A stretch of DNA of 64,000 nucleotides from Candidatus Thiodiazotropha sp. (ex Monitilora ramsayi). GTDB taxonomy: Bacteria; Pseudomonadota; Gammaproteobacteria; Chromatiales; Chromatiaceae. Under the pieces are notes generated by a model. It did not search any database and was not told the origin of the DNA. It saw only the letters and a program-made list of their open reading frames with translations. The DNA lies in contig JAHXIP010000001.1 in assembly GCA_025655575.1 (NCBI GenBank), positions 62,001 to 126,000 on the forward strand. Direction: 5' to 3'. Numbering within the stretch: position 1 is the stretch's first letter; each line of letters begins with the position of its first letter. Position numbers and translations under genes: made by a program. Positions 44,088-57,731 of the stretch are shown here, in pieces.

Positions 44088-45461
44088 TCAGGATGACTTG
44101 GTTTTCTTGACCGGTCGTTGCCAGCCTTCGATACTGATCTGCTTGGCCCGACTCAGACTAAGCGTTTCCGCAGGTGTATCTTTTGTGATGGTGGAACCTG
44201 CGCCGATGGTCGAACCTTCAGCCACGGTCACAGGCGCAACCAGTTGGCTGTCCGACCCGATGAAGGCACGGTCACCGATAACAGTCTGGAATTTATTCGC
44301 ACCATCATAGTTGCAGGTAATGGTGCCGGCACCGATGTTGACCTCACTGCCTACCAAGCTATCACCAATATAGCTGAGATGATTGATCTTGCTTTTGGCG
44401 GCAACCTGACTTTTCTTAATTTCTACAAAGTTACCCACATGCACCTGATCGGACAGATGGCTTTCCGGTCTGATGCGGGCAAAAGGGCCAATACGACAAC
44501 CACTACCGATTTCCGCATCCTCAATGACACTGTTAGCCAGGATCTCTGTATCGACACCGATACGACTGTTTTTAATGACTACATTTGGGCCAATGTGAAC
44601 TCCATCCGCCAATACCACTTCACCTTCAAACAGTGCATTGATATCGATCGTCACATCCTTGCCCACAGTCAGATTACCGCGGATATCCAGTCTCGACGGG
44701 TCACTCAGGCTAACCCCTGACTGCATCAGTTCATCGGCCTGTTGTCTTTGGAAGTGTCGCTCAAGGTGTGCCAATTGTTTCCTGTCATTCACACCCATGA
44801 CCTCTTCTTCGGAAACCGGATGCACTACCTGGATATTGACCCCATCATTGACGGCCATCGAGATGATATCCGTCAGATAGTACTCATTCTGCGCATTATT
44901 GTTTTCAATTCGTCCCAGCCAGGTTTCGAGGCGAGATCGGCTGACTGCCATGATGCCGGTATTGATCTCGGCAATCTCAAGCTCACGCGCTGTGGCGTCT
45001 TTCTGCTCGACGATACGGATCACACGATCGTCTCTGTCGCGTACGATGCGGCCATAACCAGAGGGGTCCGGCAGGTCGACGGTGAGTAGTGCCAAATCCG
45101 TCTGGTGCAGTGCTGCCAGGAGGGAGACTAATGTTGAGCCACTGATGAGGGGAACATCACCATACAGAATGAGTACATGGTCCACCCGCTGCAGTTGCGG
45201 CAGTGCCTGCATCACCGCATGTCCCGTGCCCAGTCTCTCTTTCTGTTCGACCCAGTCCAGGTCCGCTGCAGCAAGCGCATTACAAACTGACTCACCCCCA
45301 TGCCCGTAGACAATCGTGATCTCGTCCGGCGTGATGGATCTGGCGGTCTCAATAACATGGCCCAACAGTGGCTTACCCGCCAGTGGGTGCAGAACTTTTG
45401 GCAGTCGTGAACGCATGCGAGTGCCTTCACCGGCAGCCAAGATTAGTACGCCAAGATGCAT
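44088..45461 (-). CDS. glmU: Bifunctional UDP-GlcNAc pyrophosphorylase / glucosamine-1-phosphate acetyltransferase
   Basis: Catalyses the last two steps to UDP-N-acetylglucosamine. The 457-residue length is normal. LILAAGEGTRMRSRLPKVL is the uridylyltransferase loop, LYGDVPL carries the metal-binding Asp, and the second half is a left-handed beta-helix of hexapeptide repeats ending with NYDGANKFQTVIGD and a GSTITKDTPAETLSLSR loop, the acetyl-CoA site. It is located immediately before glmS in transcription order. Confidence 0.97.
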   Translation of the reverse strand: MHLGVLILAAGEGTRMRSRLPKVLHPLAGKPLLGHVIETARSITPDEITIVYGHGGESVCNALAAADLDWVEQKERLGTGHAVMQALPQLQRVDHVLILYGDVPLISGSTLVSLLAALHQTDLALLTVDLPDPSGYGRIVRDRDDRVIRIVEQKDATARELEIAEINTGIMAVSRSRLETWLGRIENNNAQNEYYLTDIISMAVNDGVNIQVVHPVSEEEVMGVNDRKQLAHLERHFQRQQADELMQSGVSLSDPSRLDIRGNLTVGKDVTIDINALFEGEVVLADGVHIGPNVVIKNSRIGVDTEILANSVIEDAEIGSGCRIGPFARIRPESHLSDQVHVGNFVEIKKSQVAAKSKINHLSYIGDSLVGSEVNIGAGTITCNYDGANKFQTVIGDRAFIGSDSQLVAPVTVAEGSTIGAGSTITKDTPAETLSLSRAKQISIEGWQRPVKKTKSS

Positions 45462-45692
45462 GAATTTACCCCTTGAGATTCGACGCCGTCAGCAACTGTT
45501 GAAATTACGCCATTAAATCAGAATTAGTCGTTCAACTGTATATTCACAAGTCCAAATTCACAAAAGAACCTGTTCACGGCAGGCCGATGAGCCCGGCAGG
45601 GTAAAGGGGGCGATCCATATATGGCAGAGCTCACTTAATGGCTCAAGGTGACAGATATGGCCACATTTTCAGATGCGGAAGGCGATTTCTAC

Positions 45693-46181
45693 TCAGTTAA
45701 GTGTGCCTGACTGGCCAGGGATTCCGACACTCATCGCATCCTCTTTGGTCGCATCACGAACCTCGAGGATTTTTACATTAATTTTGAGATCCTTACCGGC
45801 TAGAGGATGGTTACCGTCAACCGTGAGCTTACCATTCTCAATCTTTGTCACGATAAAGCTCTTTACCTCACCATCTTCGTTCTGCATCTGGACTTCTGCG
45901 CCCAACTGCCTAAATTGCGGCGGTACATTCTCAAGCTCATCGGTAAAAGTCAGATCAGGATCGTGATCACCAAAACCGTCACTGGGTGAAATCTTGATGC
46001 TAACCTGGTCGCCTGGGCCTTTTCCGGCAACCGCTTTATCCATGCCGCCAATCAGTTCGGTTTCACCACCATGAATATAATTAACCGGTAAATCGCTCTG
46101 TTCCAGCACGTTACCGTCTAAATCACAGATCGAATAGGTGAGCGAGACAAATTTACCGACTTTTATAATTTCTTTGGACAT
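45693..46181 (-). CDS. SlyD-like FKBP-type peptidyl-prolyl isomerase
   Basis: A 162-residue folding helper. VGKFVSLTYSICDLDGNVLE, then YIHGGETELIGGMDKAVAGKGPGD and the inserted IF domain (SPSDGFGDHDPDLTFTDELENVPPQFRQLG), give a SlyD layout. The His- and Cys-rich nickel tail of E. coli SlyD is absent; the C-terminus is KEDAMSVGIPGQSGTLN. It is therefore closer to short SlyD-like proteins (FkpB group). It lies between atpC and glmU, where E. coli has none. Confidence 0.9.
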   Translation of the reverse strand: MSKEIIKVGKFVSLTYSICDLDGNVLEQSDLPVNYIHGGETELIGGMDKAVAGKGPGDQVSIKISPSDGFGDHDPDLTFTDELENVPPQFRQLGAEVQMQNEDGEVKSFIVTKIENGKLTVDGNHPLAGKDLKINVKILEVRDATKEDAMSVGIPGQSGTLN

Positions 46182-46195
46182 AGTGATAACGCTTT

Positions 46196-46219
46196 CAGGG
46201 CCTGATATGACAGGCCCTG
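46196..46219 (-). terminator. Perfect hairpin after atpC
   Basis: CAGGGCCTG and CAGGCCCTG pair over nine bases around a six-base loop, 16 bp after the atpC stop on the minus strand. There is no T-tract, so it may reduce rather than end transcription from the atp operon into the slyD-like gene. Confidence 0.5.
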
Positions 46220-46234
46220 ATTGTGAGAAGGGGA

Positions 46235-46663
46235 CTAGCCGCGTTGGCCTTTGCGGATTCGTTCGATGGCCCTTAACTGAGCCACGGCTTCTGCCAGTTC
46301 AGCCTGGGCTTTGGCATATTCGAATTCGGCACTCCGATCAGCCATGGCATCCTCAGCGCGACGCTTGGCCTCTTGAGCTGCAGCCTCATCTAAATCGGTT
46401 GCACGAATGGCCGTATCCGCCAACACGGTTACCACATGAGGTTGAACCTCAAGGATTCCGCCAGAGACATAGAAGTGCTGCATCTCTTTGCTGTCACCGG
46501 TGTCGACACGGACTTCGCCCGGCTTCAGACGCGTCACCAGCGGTGTGTGGCGGGGCGCGATGCCCACCTCACCCATGACAGCAGGGGCGTAGACCATTTC
46601 AGCCAGACCGCTGAAGATCTCTCCCTCGGCACTGACGATGTCGACATGGATTGTCATGGCCAT
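46235..46663 (-). CDS. atpC: ATP synthase epsilon subunit
   Basis: Central-stalk and regulatory subunit of F1. The 142-residue protein has the N-terminal beta-sandwich ([38 protein letters not shown]) and a C-terminal helical hairpin rich in Ala, Glu and Arg. It is the last gene of the atp operon, 17 bp after atpD. Confidence 0.96.
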   Translation of the reverse strand: MAMTIHVDIVSAEGEIFSGLAEMVYAPAVMGEVGIAPRHTPLVTRLKPGEVRVDTGDSKEMQHFYVSGGILEVQPHVVTVLADTAIRATDLDEAAAQEAKRRAEDAMADRSAEFEYAKAQAELAEAVAQLRAIERIRKGQRG

Positions 46664-46680
46664 CTATTAACTCCTGGTCA

Positions 46681-48117
<1,437 letters not shown>

Positions 48118-48129
48118 TTACGGCTGTCG

Positions 48130-48990
48130 TCAAACAGCGGCAGCACCACCAACAATCTCAGATATCTCCTGAGTGATCGCAGCCTGGCGTGCCTTGTTGT
48201 AGATCAGTTGCAATTCATTGATCAACTCACCTGCATTATCAGAGGCCGACTTCATGGCGACCATACGTGCAGACTGCTCACAGGCACCATTTTCTACGAC
48301 TGCCTGGTAGACCAGCGACTCAACGTAGCGACCCAACAGGTTATCCAGCACGTCTTTTGAATCGGGTTCGTAAATATAGTCCCAGTGATGCTTCAGTTCG
48401 TCTTTGTCTGTCTCTGGAATAGGTACCAGCTGCTCCAGGGAAGGACTCTGGGTCATGGTATTCACGAAATTGTTGTAGGCAATATAGATTCGATCAATCT
48501 TGCCCTCAGCATAAGCATCAAGCATTACCTTCACGGTACCAATCAGGTCTTCGATATGAGGGGCGTCACCTAAGTGTGTTGCCTGGCTGACAATATTGCC
48601 GCCAAAACGACCGAAAAAACCAAGTGCCTTGTTACCTATGGTGCAAAAATCAACTTCTGTTCCGTTATCCCGAAGCGTTTTCATCTCTTTGAACAACATA
48701 CGAAAGAGGTTGTTGTTCAAGCCACCGCACAAACCACGATCCGATGAAACGATGATGTAACCCACTCGCTTCACTTCACGGTCGATCATGAAGGTATGCT
48801 TGTACTCGGGATGTGCATGGAACAGATGGCCGATAACATTGCGCATCTTATCCGCATAAGGCCGAGTGGCCGCCATACGATTCTGCGCTTTGCGCATCTT
48901 CGAGGCCGCCACCATCTCCATCGCCTTGGTGATCTTGCTCGTATTCTTGATACTGGCAATCTGTGTGCGTATCTCTTTTGCGCCCGCCAT
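48130..48990 (-). CDS. atpG: ATP synthase gamma subunit
   Basis: Rotor shaft of F1. The 286-residue protein begins [36 protein letters not shown] and ends with [20 protein letters not shown], the paired helices of the shaft. [15 protein letters not shown] is the conserved middle. It lies 34 bp after atpA. Confidence 0.97.
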   Translation of the reverse strand: MAGAKEIRTQIASIKNTSKITKAMEMVAASKMRKAQNRMAATRPYADKMRNVIGHLFHAHPEYKHTFMIDREVKRVGYIIVSSDRGLCGGLNNNLFRMLFKEMKTLRDNGTEVDFCTIGNKALGFFGRFGGNIVSQATHLGDAPHIEDLIGTVKVMLDAYAEGKIDRIYIAYNNFVNTMTQSPSLEQLVPIPETDKDELKHHWDYIYEPDSKDVLDNLLGRYVESLVYQAVVENGACEQSARMVAMKSASDNAGELINELQLIYNKARQAAITQEISEIVGGAAAV

Positions 48991-49024
48991 AACTCTGAAC
49001 CTTATCTCGTGTTACGTTTTCGGC

Positions 49025-50566
49025 TTACCAAGTGTGGTTGGCCTTGAAGTCCTTGAGCGCATCGTGCAGAGCCTGCTCGATCTCAGCATTGTAGTCGCCA
49101 GTATCATTGATCTTATCCATCAACTCCTTCTGGCTGCTCTTCATGTAGCCCTGCAATGAGGCCTCGAAATCAACCACTTTGGCAACGTCGACATCGTCCA
49201 GATAGCCTTCATTGGCTGCAAACAGCGTGACGGCCATGCCGGCAATTGAAAGTGGAGAGTACTGGGCCTGCTTCATCAGCTCGGTCACTCGCTCACCACG
49301 CTCCAGCTGCTTACGTGTCGCTTCATCAAGATCGGAGGCAAACTGGGAGAAAGCCGCCAGCTCGCGAAACTGAGCAAGGGCTAAGCGCACACCGCCACCC
49401 AGCTTCTTGATGATCTTGGTCTGAGCGGCGCCACCCACACGGGAGACGGACAGACCGGCATTGATGGCCGGGCGAATACCGGCGTTGAACAGATCTGCTT
49501 CAAGGAAGATCTGGCCGTCAGTAATCGAGATGACGTTGGTCGGTACGAAAGCCGAGACGTCACCCGCCTGGGTCTCGATAATCGGCAGCGCGGTCAGTGA
49601 ACCTGTCTGCCCTTTGACCTTACCGCCCGTTTTCTTTTCCACGTAGTCTGCATTAACCCGAGCGGAACGCTCCAGCAGACGGGAGTGGAGGTAGAAGACG
49701 TCACCCGGATAGGCCTCACGGCCCGGCGGACGACGTAGCAACAGGGAGACCTGACGATAGGCCCAGGCCTGTTTGGTCAAATCATCGTAAATGATCAGAG
49801 CATCCTGGCCGATATCCCGGAAGTACTCACCCATGGTGCAGCCGGAGTAGGGGGCAAGAAACTGCATGGCTGCAGAATCGGCCGCCGGTGCTGCGACGAT
49901 GATCGTGTGCTCCATGGCATCATGCTCTTCCAGCTTGCGCACGACCTGGGCAATGGTAGAGTTCTTCTGGCCGACGGCAACGTAGATACATTTGATACCG
50001 GTGCCCTTCTGATTGATAATCGCATCAATCGCCACGGCAGACTTACCGGTCTGACGATCGCCGATGATCAACTCACGCTGGCCGCGACCGATCGGCACCA
50101 TGGCATCGATCGCCTTGACACCGGTTTGTACCGGTTGGTCTACCGATTTACGTTCGATAACGCCTGGCGCCACCTTCTCGATCGGAGAGGTCTCTTCAGC
50201 AGCGATGTCGCCTTTGCCGTCCAGGGGATTACCCAGCGAGTCGACCACGCGACCCAGCAGAGCTTCGCCCACCGGCACCTCGAGTACGCGGCCGGTACAC
50301 TGCACCGAGTCGCCTTCACTCAAATGCTTATAGTCACCCAAAACCACGGCGCCGACAGAGTCGCGCTCCAGGTTGAGAGCCAGGCCGTAGGTGTTACCCG
50401 GAAATTCCAACATCTCGTAGGACATGGCGTCCTCGAGGCCGTGGATACGGGCAATACCATCAGTCAGGCTGATGATCGTACCCTCGTTGCGGGCTTCGGT
50501 CTTAAGATCGAATTTCTCGATCTTGCTTTTGATCAGTTCGCTGATCTCGGATGGATTGAGTTGCAT
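49025..50566 (-). CDS. atpA: ATP synthase alpha subunit
   Basis: Non-catalytic nucleotide-binding subunit of F1. From [17 protein letters not shown] it has 513 residues, as in the family; a longer frame reaches 50620 but overlaps atpH and lacks support. The P-loop is GDRQTGKSA, and [18 protein letters not shown] carries the arginine finger. It lies 13 bp after atpH. Confidence 0.98.
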   Translation of the reverse strand: MQLNPSEISELIKSKIEKFDLKTEARNEGTIISLTDGIARIHGLEDAMSYEMLEFPGNTYGLALNLERDSVGAVVLGDYKHLSEGDSVQCTGRVLEVPVGEALLGRVVDSLGNPLDGKGDIAAEETSPIEKVAPGVIERKSVDQPVQTGVKAIDAMVPIGRGQRELIIGDRQTGKSAVAIDAIINQKGTGIKCIYVAVGQKNSTIAQVVRKLEEHDAMEHTIIVAAPAADSAAMQFLAPYSGCTMGEYFRDIGQDALIIYDDLTKQAWAYRQVSLLLRRPPGREAYPGDVFYLHSRLLERSARVNADYVEKKTGGKVKGQTGSLTALPIIETQAGDVSAFVPTNVISITDGQIFLEADLFNAGIRPAINAGLSVSRVGGAAQTKIIKKLGGGVRLALAQFRELAAFSQFASDLDEATRKQLERGERVTELMKQAQYSPLSIAGMAVTLFAANEGYLDDVDVAKVVDFEASLQGYMKSSQKELMDKINDTGDYNAEIEQALHDALKDFKANHTW

Positions 50567-50579
50567 GTTGGCTTCTCGC

Positions 50580-51119
50580 TTAGATTCCCAATTCGTTCGC
50601 CAGTTGCTGCAGTTTTCCACGGACTGAGCCGTCGATTACCATGTCGCCTGCGCGAATGTGAACACCGCCGATCAGATCGGGGTCTTTTTCACTGGTGATG
50701 GTGACGTCAAGTCCCAACTTGGCCTTTAAGGCATCGGCAATGAGCTTTTCCTCTGCCGGCTGAAGTGCGTATGCCGAAGTGACATGCGCCTTGATGATCC
50801 GCTCCTTGTCTGCCTTAAGCTGTTCAAACAGCATATTTATGGCAGGCAATAAGGTAAGGCGGCCATTCTGAACCAGCACCTTGATCAGATTGGCGCCTTC
50901 ATCATCGACCTGCTCTCCCGCTATCTCAAGCAGCATTTCAGTCATAGCATTCCGCTCGATCAGCGGATTGCCGACGACGGGGGCCATGGTCTCGTCTTCG
51001 ATCACGGATGAAAGAAAACTCAACATATCGGCCCAGCGGTCGAGATTTCCCGTCTCCTCGGCACGCGCAAACACCGCTTCGGCGTAGGGGCGGGCAATTG
51101 TGGTTGCTTCACCTGCCAT
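50580..51119 (-). CDS. atpH: ATP synthase delta subunit
   Basis: Links the F1 head to the peripheral stalk. The 179-residue protein starts [16 protein letters not shown] and ends in the conserved [29 protein letters not shown]. It lies nine bases after atpF. Confidence 0.96.
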   Translation of the reverse strand: MAGEATTIARPYAEAVFARAEETGNLDRWADMLSFLSSVIEDETMAPVVGNPLIERNAMTEMLLEIAGEQVDDEGANLIKVLVQNGRLTLLPAINMLFEQLKADKERIIKAHVTSAYALQPAEEKLIADALKAKLGLDVTITSEKDPDLIGGVHIRAGDMVIDGSVRGKLQQLANELGI

Positions 51120-51128
51120 AGTTCTGCC

Positions 51129-51599
51129 TTAGATCTCTTGAGCCAAGTCGTTGACGATATCCTGATGGGCACTGGCACTGATCTCCTTCTTGAGGATTTT
51201 CTCAGCACCCGCCACAGCCAGTTCACCGATCCTTTCACGCAGGTGTTCCCGTGCGCGGTTGGACTCCTGCTCGATCTCCGCCTGGGCGGCCGTCAGGATG
51301 CGCTCACCTTCGGTGCGCGCTGTGTCTTTGGATTCATCGACAATTTCAGCAGCCCGCTTTTGTGCCTGGGCCACGATCTCAGCCGCCTGTGACTTGGCTT
51401 CATGCAACACGTCCTTGGCCCGCTCTTTCGCAAGCTCCTGTTCGTGCTGTCCGCGCTCGGCGGCAGCCAGGCCATCGGCAATCTCTTTCTTGCGGGTCTC
51501 CAGAGCACCCATGATCGGGGTCCAGACAAACTTCATGGTGAACCACACGAACACCGCAAAAGTGAGCAGCTGACCTATAAGTGTCAGATTGATGTTCAT
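51129..51599 (-). CDS. atpF: ATP synthase subunit b
   Basis: Peripheral stalk of Fo. The 156-residue protein has one N-terminal membrane helix (IGQLLTFAVFVWFTMKFVWTPI) and a long charged, Ala-rich helix that dimerises. There is a single b gene and no b' paralogue, as in most Gammaproteobacteria. Confidence 0.96.
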   Translation of the reverse strand: MNINLTLIGQLLTFAVFVWFTMKFVWTPIMGALETRKKEIADGLAAAERGQHEQELAKERAKDVLHEAKSQAAEIVAQAQKRAAEIVDESKDTARTEGERILTAAQAEIEQESNRAREHLRERIGELAVAGAEKILKKEISASAHQDIVNDLAQEI

Positions 51600-51654
51600 C
51601 CCGGAATTACCTCTCGTTGGACGAGATGATAGAGAGTTCGCTCAATGGCCTGAA

Positions 51655-51939
<285 letters not shown>

Positions 51940-51947
51940 TTAAGAAA

Positions 51948-52820
<873 letters not shown>

Positions 52821-53201
52821 CTATGACTGCTGTCTGTCTTGAAAAAGTGTCGCTAAAAGCGGGACGGCTACCTGAACCACCAGATAGCTGCCCAGCAATG
52901 CGCCCATATTTAACGGACTGATGTAAACGATCGCAAGAACAAACATCAATCCGGTCAACAAAAGCTTCTGGATTTCGGCTCCGAGCATGCGCCTGGCGAG
53001 TCGCTCCGGCTCCTGCGCACGATAACGCGTGAAGGAGCGGTAAGCGAAATAACCATTTGCCAGGGCGGCGATTAAGCCACCTATTAACCCTGACCAAGCG
53101 GCGGCCTTACCGAATGCCAAAAGCACCAAGCCGATAGCCAGCGCAACTCCAAACTGAAGTGCGATGATGGTGCGTATTTGGCTATTTCCGGTAAGCTGCA
53201 T
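52821..53201 (-). CDS. atpI: ATP synthase assembly protein I
   Basis: A 126-residue membrane protein with four helices that assists c-ring assembly and is the usual first gene of atp operons. The ATG at 53201 gives MQLTGNSQIRTIIALQFGVALAIG and a normal length; an upstream ATG at 53276 adds a basic, unlikely leader. SGLIGGLIAALANGYFAYRSF is typical. It follows parB by 105 bp. Confidence 0.88.
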   Translation of the reverse strand: MQLTGNSQIRTIIALQFGVALAIGLVLLAFGKAAAWSGLIGGLIAALANGYFAYRSFTRYRAQEPERLARRMLGAEIQKLLLTGLMFVLAIVYISPLNMGALLGSYLVVQVAVPLLATLFQDRQQS

Positions 53202-53306
53202 CCCGGTTTCCCGGTACCCCGTTTGAGCCCTACCAGCAAGGCGGAGGAGTATAAGGTTTCTGATATATAAGGTCAAAGGATAGGTGAAAAAAAATTATTA
53301 ATGCAC

Positions 53307-54191
53307 TTATTTAATGTGGTCAATAATGCCTTCCAACTCATCCAGACTGTTATAGCCAATCACCAGCTTTCCCTTACCTTTCGCGCCCTGTTGCAGATCC
53401 ACCTTGGCACCCAGTTTTTCTGAAAGGTCGTTCACCAGACGGCGGATGTCTGGATCCACCGCCACCGGTGGGCGCGCTGGTTTGGGCGATTCCGCCTCTC
53501 CCTGGAGGCGTCGCACCAGGCGTTCCGTCTCCCTCACGGAGAGTCCCTGCTTCACTACCTGATCAGCTGTCTTGGTCTGTAATTCCCCCTTCAGCCCCAA
53601 CAGTGATCTGGCATGGCCCATCTCCAGGCGCCGGCTCTCCACCAAGCTCTTCACTTCCTCGTTCAATTCCAGCAGACGCAACAGATTGGTCACCGTGGTG
53701 CGGGATTTGCCCACCGCCTTAGCCACCTCCTGGTGGGTCAGGCCAAATTCGTGCAGCAGGCGACTGAGGGCGTTGGCCTCTTCCAGGGGATTGAGATCTT
53801 CCCGTTGGATATTCTCGATCAGGCCCATGGCCATGGCCGCTTCTTCGGTGACCTCTTTGACCACCACCGGTATCTCGTCGAGACCGGCCTGTTGTGCGGC
53901 ACGCCAACGGCGCTCCCCGGCTATCAGTTCGTAGCGCCCGTTCTCCACCGGGCGGACAATCACCGGCTGGATCACACCCTGAGCAGCGATTGACTCCGCC
54001 AGTTCACGCAGCGTGTCGGCATCGAATTCACGTCGTGGTTGATAGCGCCCGCGTTGGATCAGATCCACCGGTAACCGATTGAGGCTGTCACCTGTACCAG
54101 CACCGGTATGGGGCTTTGCCTCCGGCTCACTCTGTGCGCCGCCTAACAGGGCGTCGAGCCCACGTCCGAGTCCTCTTTTTTTTGCCGCCAT
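53307..54191 (-). CDS. parB: Chromosome-partitioning protein ParB
   Basis: Binds parS sites near the origin and, with CTP, loads SMC and works with ParA. The 294-residue protein begins AAKKRGLGRGLDALLGG, the ParA-stimulating N-terminus. Then come QPRREFDADTLRELAESIAAQG, the CTPase motif GERRWRAAQQAGL, and a helix-turn-helix (THQEVAKAVGKSRTTVTNLLRLL). It lies 12 bp after parA. No convincing parS was seen by eye in the window. Confidence 0.96.
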   Translation of the reverse strand: MAAKKRGLGRGLDALLGGAQSEPEAKPHTGAGTGDSLNRLPVDLIQRGRYQPRREFDADTLRELAESIAAQGVIQPVIVRPVENGRYELIAGERRWRAAQQAGLDEIPVVVKEVTEEAAMAMGLIENIQREDLNPLEEANALSRLLHEFGLTHQEVAKAVGKSRTTVTNLLRLLELNEEVKSLVESRRLEMGHARSLLGLKGELQTKTADQVVKQGLSVRETERLVRRLQGEAESPKPARPPVAVDPDIRRLVNDLSEKLGAKVDLQQGAKGKGKLVIGYNSLDELEGIIDHIK

Positions 54192-54203
54192 GGTTCTTTT
54201 CCG

Positions 54204-54995
54204 TTATGTCACTGGTGTCTCGGTTTCACGCACTCGATGTCTGCGCAGTAACTCACTGGCCAGAGCCAGATAGGCCGTTGCTCCCCGGGAGGTTTTGTCA
54301 TAGAGCAATATGGGTATACCGTGGCTCGGTGCTTCGGCAACCCGGACATTGCGGGGAATGATGGTATTGAAGACTGCATCCTTAAAATGTGAAAGCAGTT
54401 GGCTGGAGACATCAATCGCCAGATTATTGCGCGGATCATGCATGGTACGCAGGAATCCCTCTATCTGTAGCGCCTGATTGAGGTGGCTGCGGATCTGCTC
54501 AACGGTGTCCATCAGTGCCGAGAGCCCTTCGAGGGCATAGTATTCCGTCTGAATCGGGATCAATACACCGTCGGCGGCTACCAGTGCATTCAGTGTCAAC
54601 ATATTCAGAGAGGGCGGGCAATCGATCAGGATGTAATCATAGTCCTGCTTCAGGGGCGATAACGACAAGCTGAGCCGCTTCTCCCGCATGGAGCTGTTCA
54701 TCAACCCCACTTCTGCTGCGGTCAGGTCAGCATTCGCAGGCATGACATCAAACCCAGCATCCGGTGTGCGTTGTATGACATCCCTCGCTACCATATCACC
54801 GAGCAGCACATCGCAACTCGAACTTTCGAGGCTGTGCTTATCGATACCGCTGCCCATACTGGCATTGCCCTGGGGATCCATATCCACCAGCAACACGCGT
54901 TTTTTCATGGCCGCCAAGGACGCGGCCAGGTTCACCGTGGTGGTGGTTTTGCCGACGCCACCCTTCTGGTTGGCCACCGAGATGATATGTCCCAT
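54204..54995 (-). CDS. parA: Chromosome-partitioning ATPase ParA (Soj)
   Basis: Walker-type ATPase that moves ParB-parS complexes. The 263-residue protein begins MGHIISVANQKGGVGKTTTTVNLAASLA with the deviant Walker A (KGGVGKTT), followed by LLVDMDPQGNASMGSG and IDCPPSLNMLTLNAL. There is no N-terminal DNA-binding domain, so this is the chromosomal type. It lies 135 bp after rsmG. Confidence 0.96.
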   Translation of the reverse strand: MGHIISVANQKGGVGKTTTTVNLAASLAAMKKRVLLVDMDPQGNASMGSGIDKHSLESSSCDVLLGDMVARDVIQRTPDAGFDVMPANADLTAAEVGLMNSSMREKRLSLSLSPLKQDYDYILIDCPPSLNMLTLNALVAADGVLIPIQTEYYALEGLSALMDTVEQIRSHLNQALQIEGFLRTMHDPRNNLAIDVSSQLLSHFKDAVFNTIIPRNVRVAEAPSHGIPILLYDKTSRGATAYLALASELLRRHRVRETETPVT

Positions 54996-55130
54996 GTTCT
55001 TTTCTACTTGATTCCGCTCCGACGGGAGCCGCCTATCATAAACCGTGAAAACGCCGAGTGATACTCTTCTGATGTGACCGCGCCTCCAGCATCAGCACTT
55101 TTGGCCCCAATTGCCTGGCTTTTCTCCGCT

Positions 55131-55775
55131 TCAACCTGCCTGTGAAAACCGGATCAGACAACGCTGACCTTCTGTGTAGGGAACCTGCAAGGGAATGATC
55201 CGGCAGTTGTTTTCTGCCTCAAGTGTTTGCAGTTCATCCTGCGGCACTGTGGCCTTCATCGCCAGTAGCACGGTATCGCTTCGCCTCAGGCCGGCAGTCA
55301 GATCAAGCATGTTGGGTAATGAAGTAAAGGCCCGTGAGATCAGCATGTCAAAGCCATTTTCAGGCTGATATACCTCTACTCGGGTGTGGACGGCTTCCAC
55401 GTTGTTCAGCCCCAGTTCGAGGATGGCCTGGCGTACAAATCGAATCTTCTTGATGTTGCTGTCGAGCAGGACGAATTCGATCTCCGGCCGAATCACAGCC
55501 AGGGGTATGCCGGGTAGGCCCGGACCTGTGCCCATATCGAGGCAACGCCTCCCTTCCAGGTGAGGTTCAACTGCCAGACTATCGAGCAGATGCCTCGATA
55601 CCATCTCTAAGGGGTCACGTACCGCTGTGAGGTTGTAGGCCCGGTTCCACTTGGCCAGCAGCGTCAGAAATTGCAGCAGTTTCTCTACCTGTTCATCCGC
55701 CAGCGCAAGGCCCAGCATCTCGCTTCCTTGCTGCAGCCTTCCACGGCAGGCACTCTCGTCAAAATGATTTGCCAT
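55131..55775 (-). CDS. rsmG: 16S rRNA (guanine-N7) methyltransferase
   Basis: Methylates G527 of 16S rRNA using S-adenosylmethionine. The 214-residue protein has CLDMGTGPGLPGIPLAV (SAM-binding loop), FVLLDSNIKKIRFVRQA and SRAFTSLPNML. Its ATG shares one base with the mnmG stop (TGATG), so the two are translationally coupled. It was formerly named gidB. Confidence 0.96.
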   Translation of the reverse strand: MANHFDESACRGRLQQGSEMLGLALADEQVEKLLQFLTLLAKWNRAYNLTAVRDPLEMVSRHLLDSLAVEPHLEGRRCLDMGTGPGLPGIPLAVIRPEIEFVLLDSNIKKIRFVRQAILELGLNNVEAVHTRVEVYQPENGFDMLISRAFTSLPNMLDLTAGLRRSDTVLLAMKATVPQDELQTLEAENNCRIIPLQVPYTEGQRCLIRFSQAG

Positions 55776-57649
55776 CAGGCAGAACGCTTTTTCAGATGGA
55801 TCAGCAACAAGGAGATGGCTGCCGGTGTCACACCGGGAATGCGGCTGGCCTGTCCCAAAGTCTGTGGCCGGTGACGCTGGAATTTCTCCCGTACTTCCGA
55901 GGAGAGCCCACGCACCCCATCATAATCCAGATTCTCAGGCAGGCTGACCGATTCGCTGGCCCGGTGTTTTTCGATCTCGTCCTTCTGTCGATCGATATAG
56001 CCGGCGTATTTTGCCTGCACCTCCAGTTGTTCGATTACCTGAGCCTCCTCCACGCCGGGACTCAACCGGGGTAGCTGCATCAGGTCAAGATAGGCCACAT
56101 TGGGTCTGGCCAGGAGATTCAGCGCATTGGCCTCTTTGGTGAGGCAGGAGCCTAATATCCGCTCGGCTGCTTGAGGATCGATGTCAGCAGGTCGTAGCCA
56201 GATGCCCGCCAGTCGCTGCTGCTCCCGCTCGATCAGCTCACGCTTCTGACTGAACTGTTGCCAACGGAAGTCATCGACGAGACCAAGCTGTCTACCAGCA
56301 TCAGTCAGACGAAGATCGGCATTGTCTTCCCGCAGCAGCAGACGGTACTCGGCCCGGCTGGTGAACATGCGATAGGGTTCCAGCGTCCCCCGGGTGATCA
56401 GATCATCCACCATTACCCCCAGATAGGCCTCATCCCGACGTGGTGTCCAGGCTGCTTCCTCCCGCGTGTGCCGCACCGCGTTAAGCCCGGCCAACAGGCC
56501 CTGCGCGGCCGCCTCTTCATAGCCGGTTGTGCCGTTGATCTGTCCGGCAAAGAAGAGGCCCCCGATAAACTTTGTCTCCAATGAGGCCTTGAGGTCACGG
56601 GGATCGAAGTAGTCATACTCGATGGCATAACCCGGCCGGGTGATGTGGGCCTGTTCAAAGCCCTTCATGGAACGCACCAGCGCGAACTGGATATCAAAGG
56701 GCAGACTGGTGGAGATCCCGTTGGGATAGATCTCATGAGTATCCAGCCCTTCCGGTTCGATGAAGATCTGATGCGAGGCTTTATCCGCAAAACGAACGAT
56801 CTTGTCTTCAATGGAGGGACAGTAGCGTGGACCCACACCCTCGATCACACCGGTATACATGGGCGAGCGGGAAAGACCGCCGCGAATAATATCGTGGGTC
56901 TGCTCGTTGGTGTGGGTGATATGGCAACTCACCTGTCGCGGGTGTTGCTCCGGCGACCCCAGGAAGGAGAAGACCGGTGTCGGCTGATCACCGGGCTGCG
57001 CCTCCAGCTGACTGTAATCGATAGAACGCCCATCGATACGCGGTGGCGTGCCGGTCTTCAGCCTTTCCACCCGAAAAGGCAGTTCACGCAAACGCCGGGA
57101 GAGGCTATTGGATGGCGGATCTCCAGCACGTCCCCCCTCGTAGTTGGAGAGGCCAATGTGAATCCGCCCGCCGAGAAAGGTACCTACCGTGAGCACCACG
57201 GCAGCGGCGCGGAACTTCAGCCCCATCTGCGTTGCCACACCCACAACCCTGTCGTTTTCCACCAGCAGATCGTCGACGGCTTGCTGAAAGATCTGCAGGT
57301 TGGGCTGATTCTCCAGCGCATGGCGGATCGCTGCCTTGTAGCGTACCCGGTCCGCCTGGGCACGGGTTGCGCGCACCGCAGGCCCCTTGCGGGAATTGAG
57401 GGTACGAAACTGGATGCCGCCTAAATCGGCCGCCTGTGCCATGATACCGCCGAGTGCATCGATCTCTTTGACCAGATGGCCCTTACCGATGCCGCCAATG
57501 GCGGGGTTACAGCTCATCTGGCCCAGGGTCTCTATATTGTGGCTGAGCAACAGGGTACGCGCACCCATACGGGCCGCGGCCAGCGCAGCCTCGGTGCCGG
57601 CATGGCCGCCACCCACAACGATAATGTCAAAGCTATCGGCGAATAACAT
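55775..57649 (-). CDS. mnmG: tRNA uridine-5-carboxymethylaminomethyl modification enzyme MnmG
   Basis: FAD-dependent partner of MnmE in modifying the wobble uridine of certain tRNAs. The 624-residue protein has [39 protein letters not shown] and [12 protein letters not shown], and the C-terminal helical domain ends near [15 protein letters not shown]. mnmE (trmE) is not adjacent: upstream is the divergent moxR gene, 82 bp away. This is where the origin-proximal gene order of E. coli breaks off. Confidence 0.97.
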   Translation of the reverse strand: MLFADSFDIIVVGGGHAGTEAALAAARMGARTLLLSHNIETLGQMSCNPAIGGIGKGHLVKEIDALGGIMAQAADLGGIQFRTLNSRKGPAVRATRAQADRVRYKAAIRHALENQPNLQIFQQAVDDLLVENDRVVGVATQMGLKFRAAAVVLTVGTFLGGRIHIGLSNYEGGRAGDPPSNSLSRRLRELPFRVERLKTGTPPRIDGRSIDYSQLEAQPGDQPTPVFSFLGSPEQHPRQVSCHITHTNEQTHDIIRGGLSRSPMYTGVIEGVGPRYCPSIEDKIVRFADKASHQIFIEPEGLDTHEIYPNGISTSLPFDIQFALVRSMKGFEQAHITRPGYAIEYDYFDPRDLKASLETKFIGGLFFAGQINGTTGYEEAAAQGLLAGLNAVRHTREEAAWTPRRDEAYLGVMVDDLITRGTLEPYRMFTSRAEYRLLLREDNADLRLTDAGRQLGLVDDFRWQQFSQKRELIEREQQRLAGIWLRPADIDPQAAERILGSCLTKEANALNLLARPNVAYLDLMQLPRLSPGVEEAQVIEQLEVQAKYAGYIDRQKDEIEKHRASESVSLPENLDYDGVRGLSSEVREKFQRHRPQTLGQASRIPGVTPAAISLLLIHLKKRSA

Positions 57650-57731
57650 GTCTGTGATAAATGTATTCAGAATTAATGAAGCGGCTAGTTTAGCCGATAA
57701 GGACGTTTGCAGTTAGGTTGGGGAAAGGGGT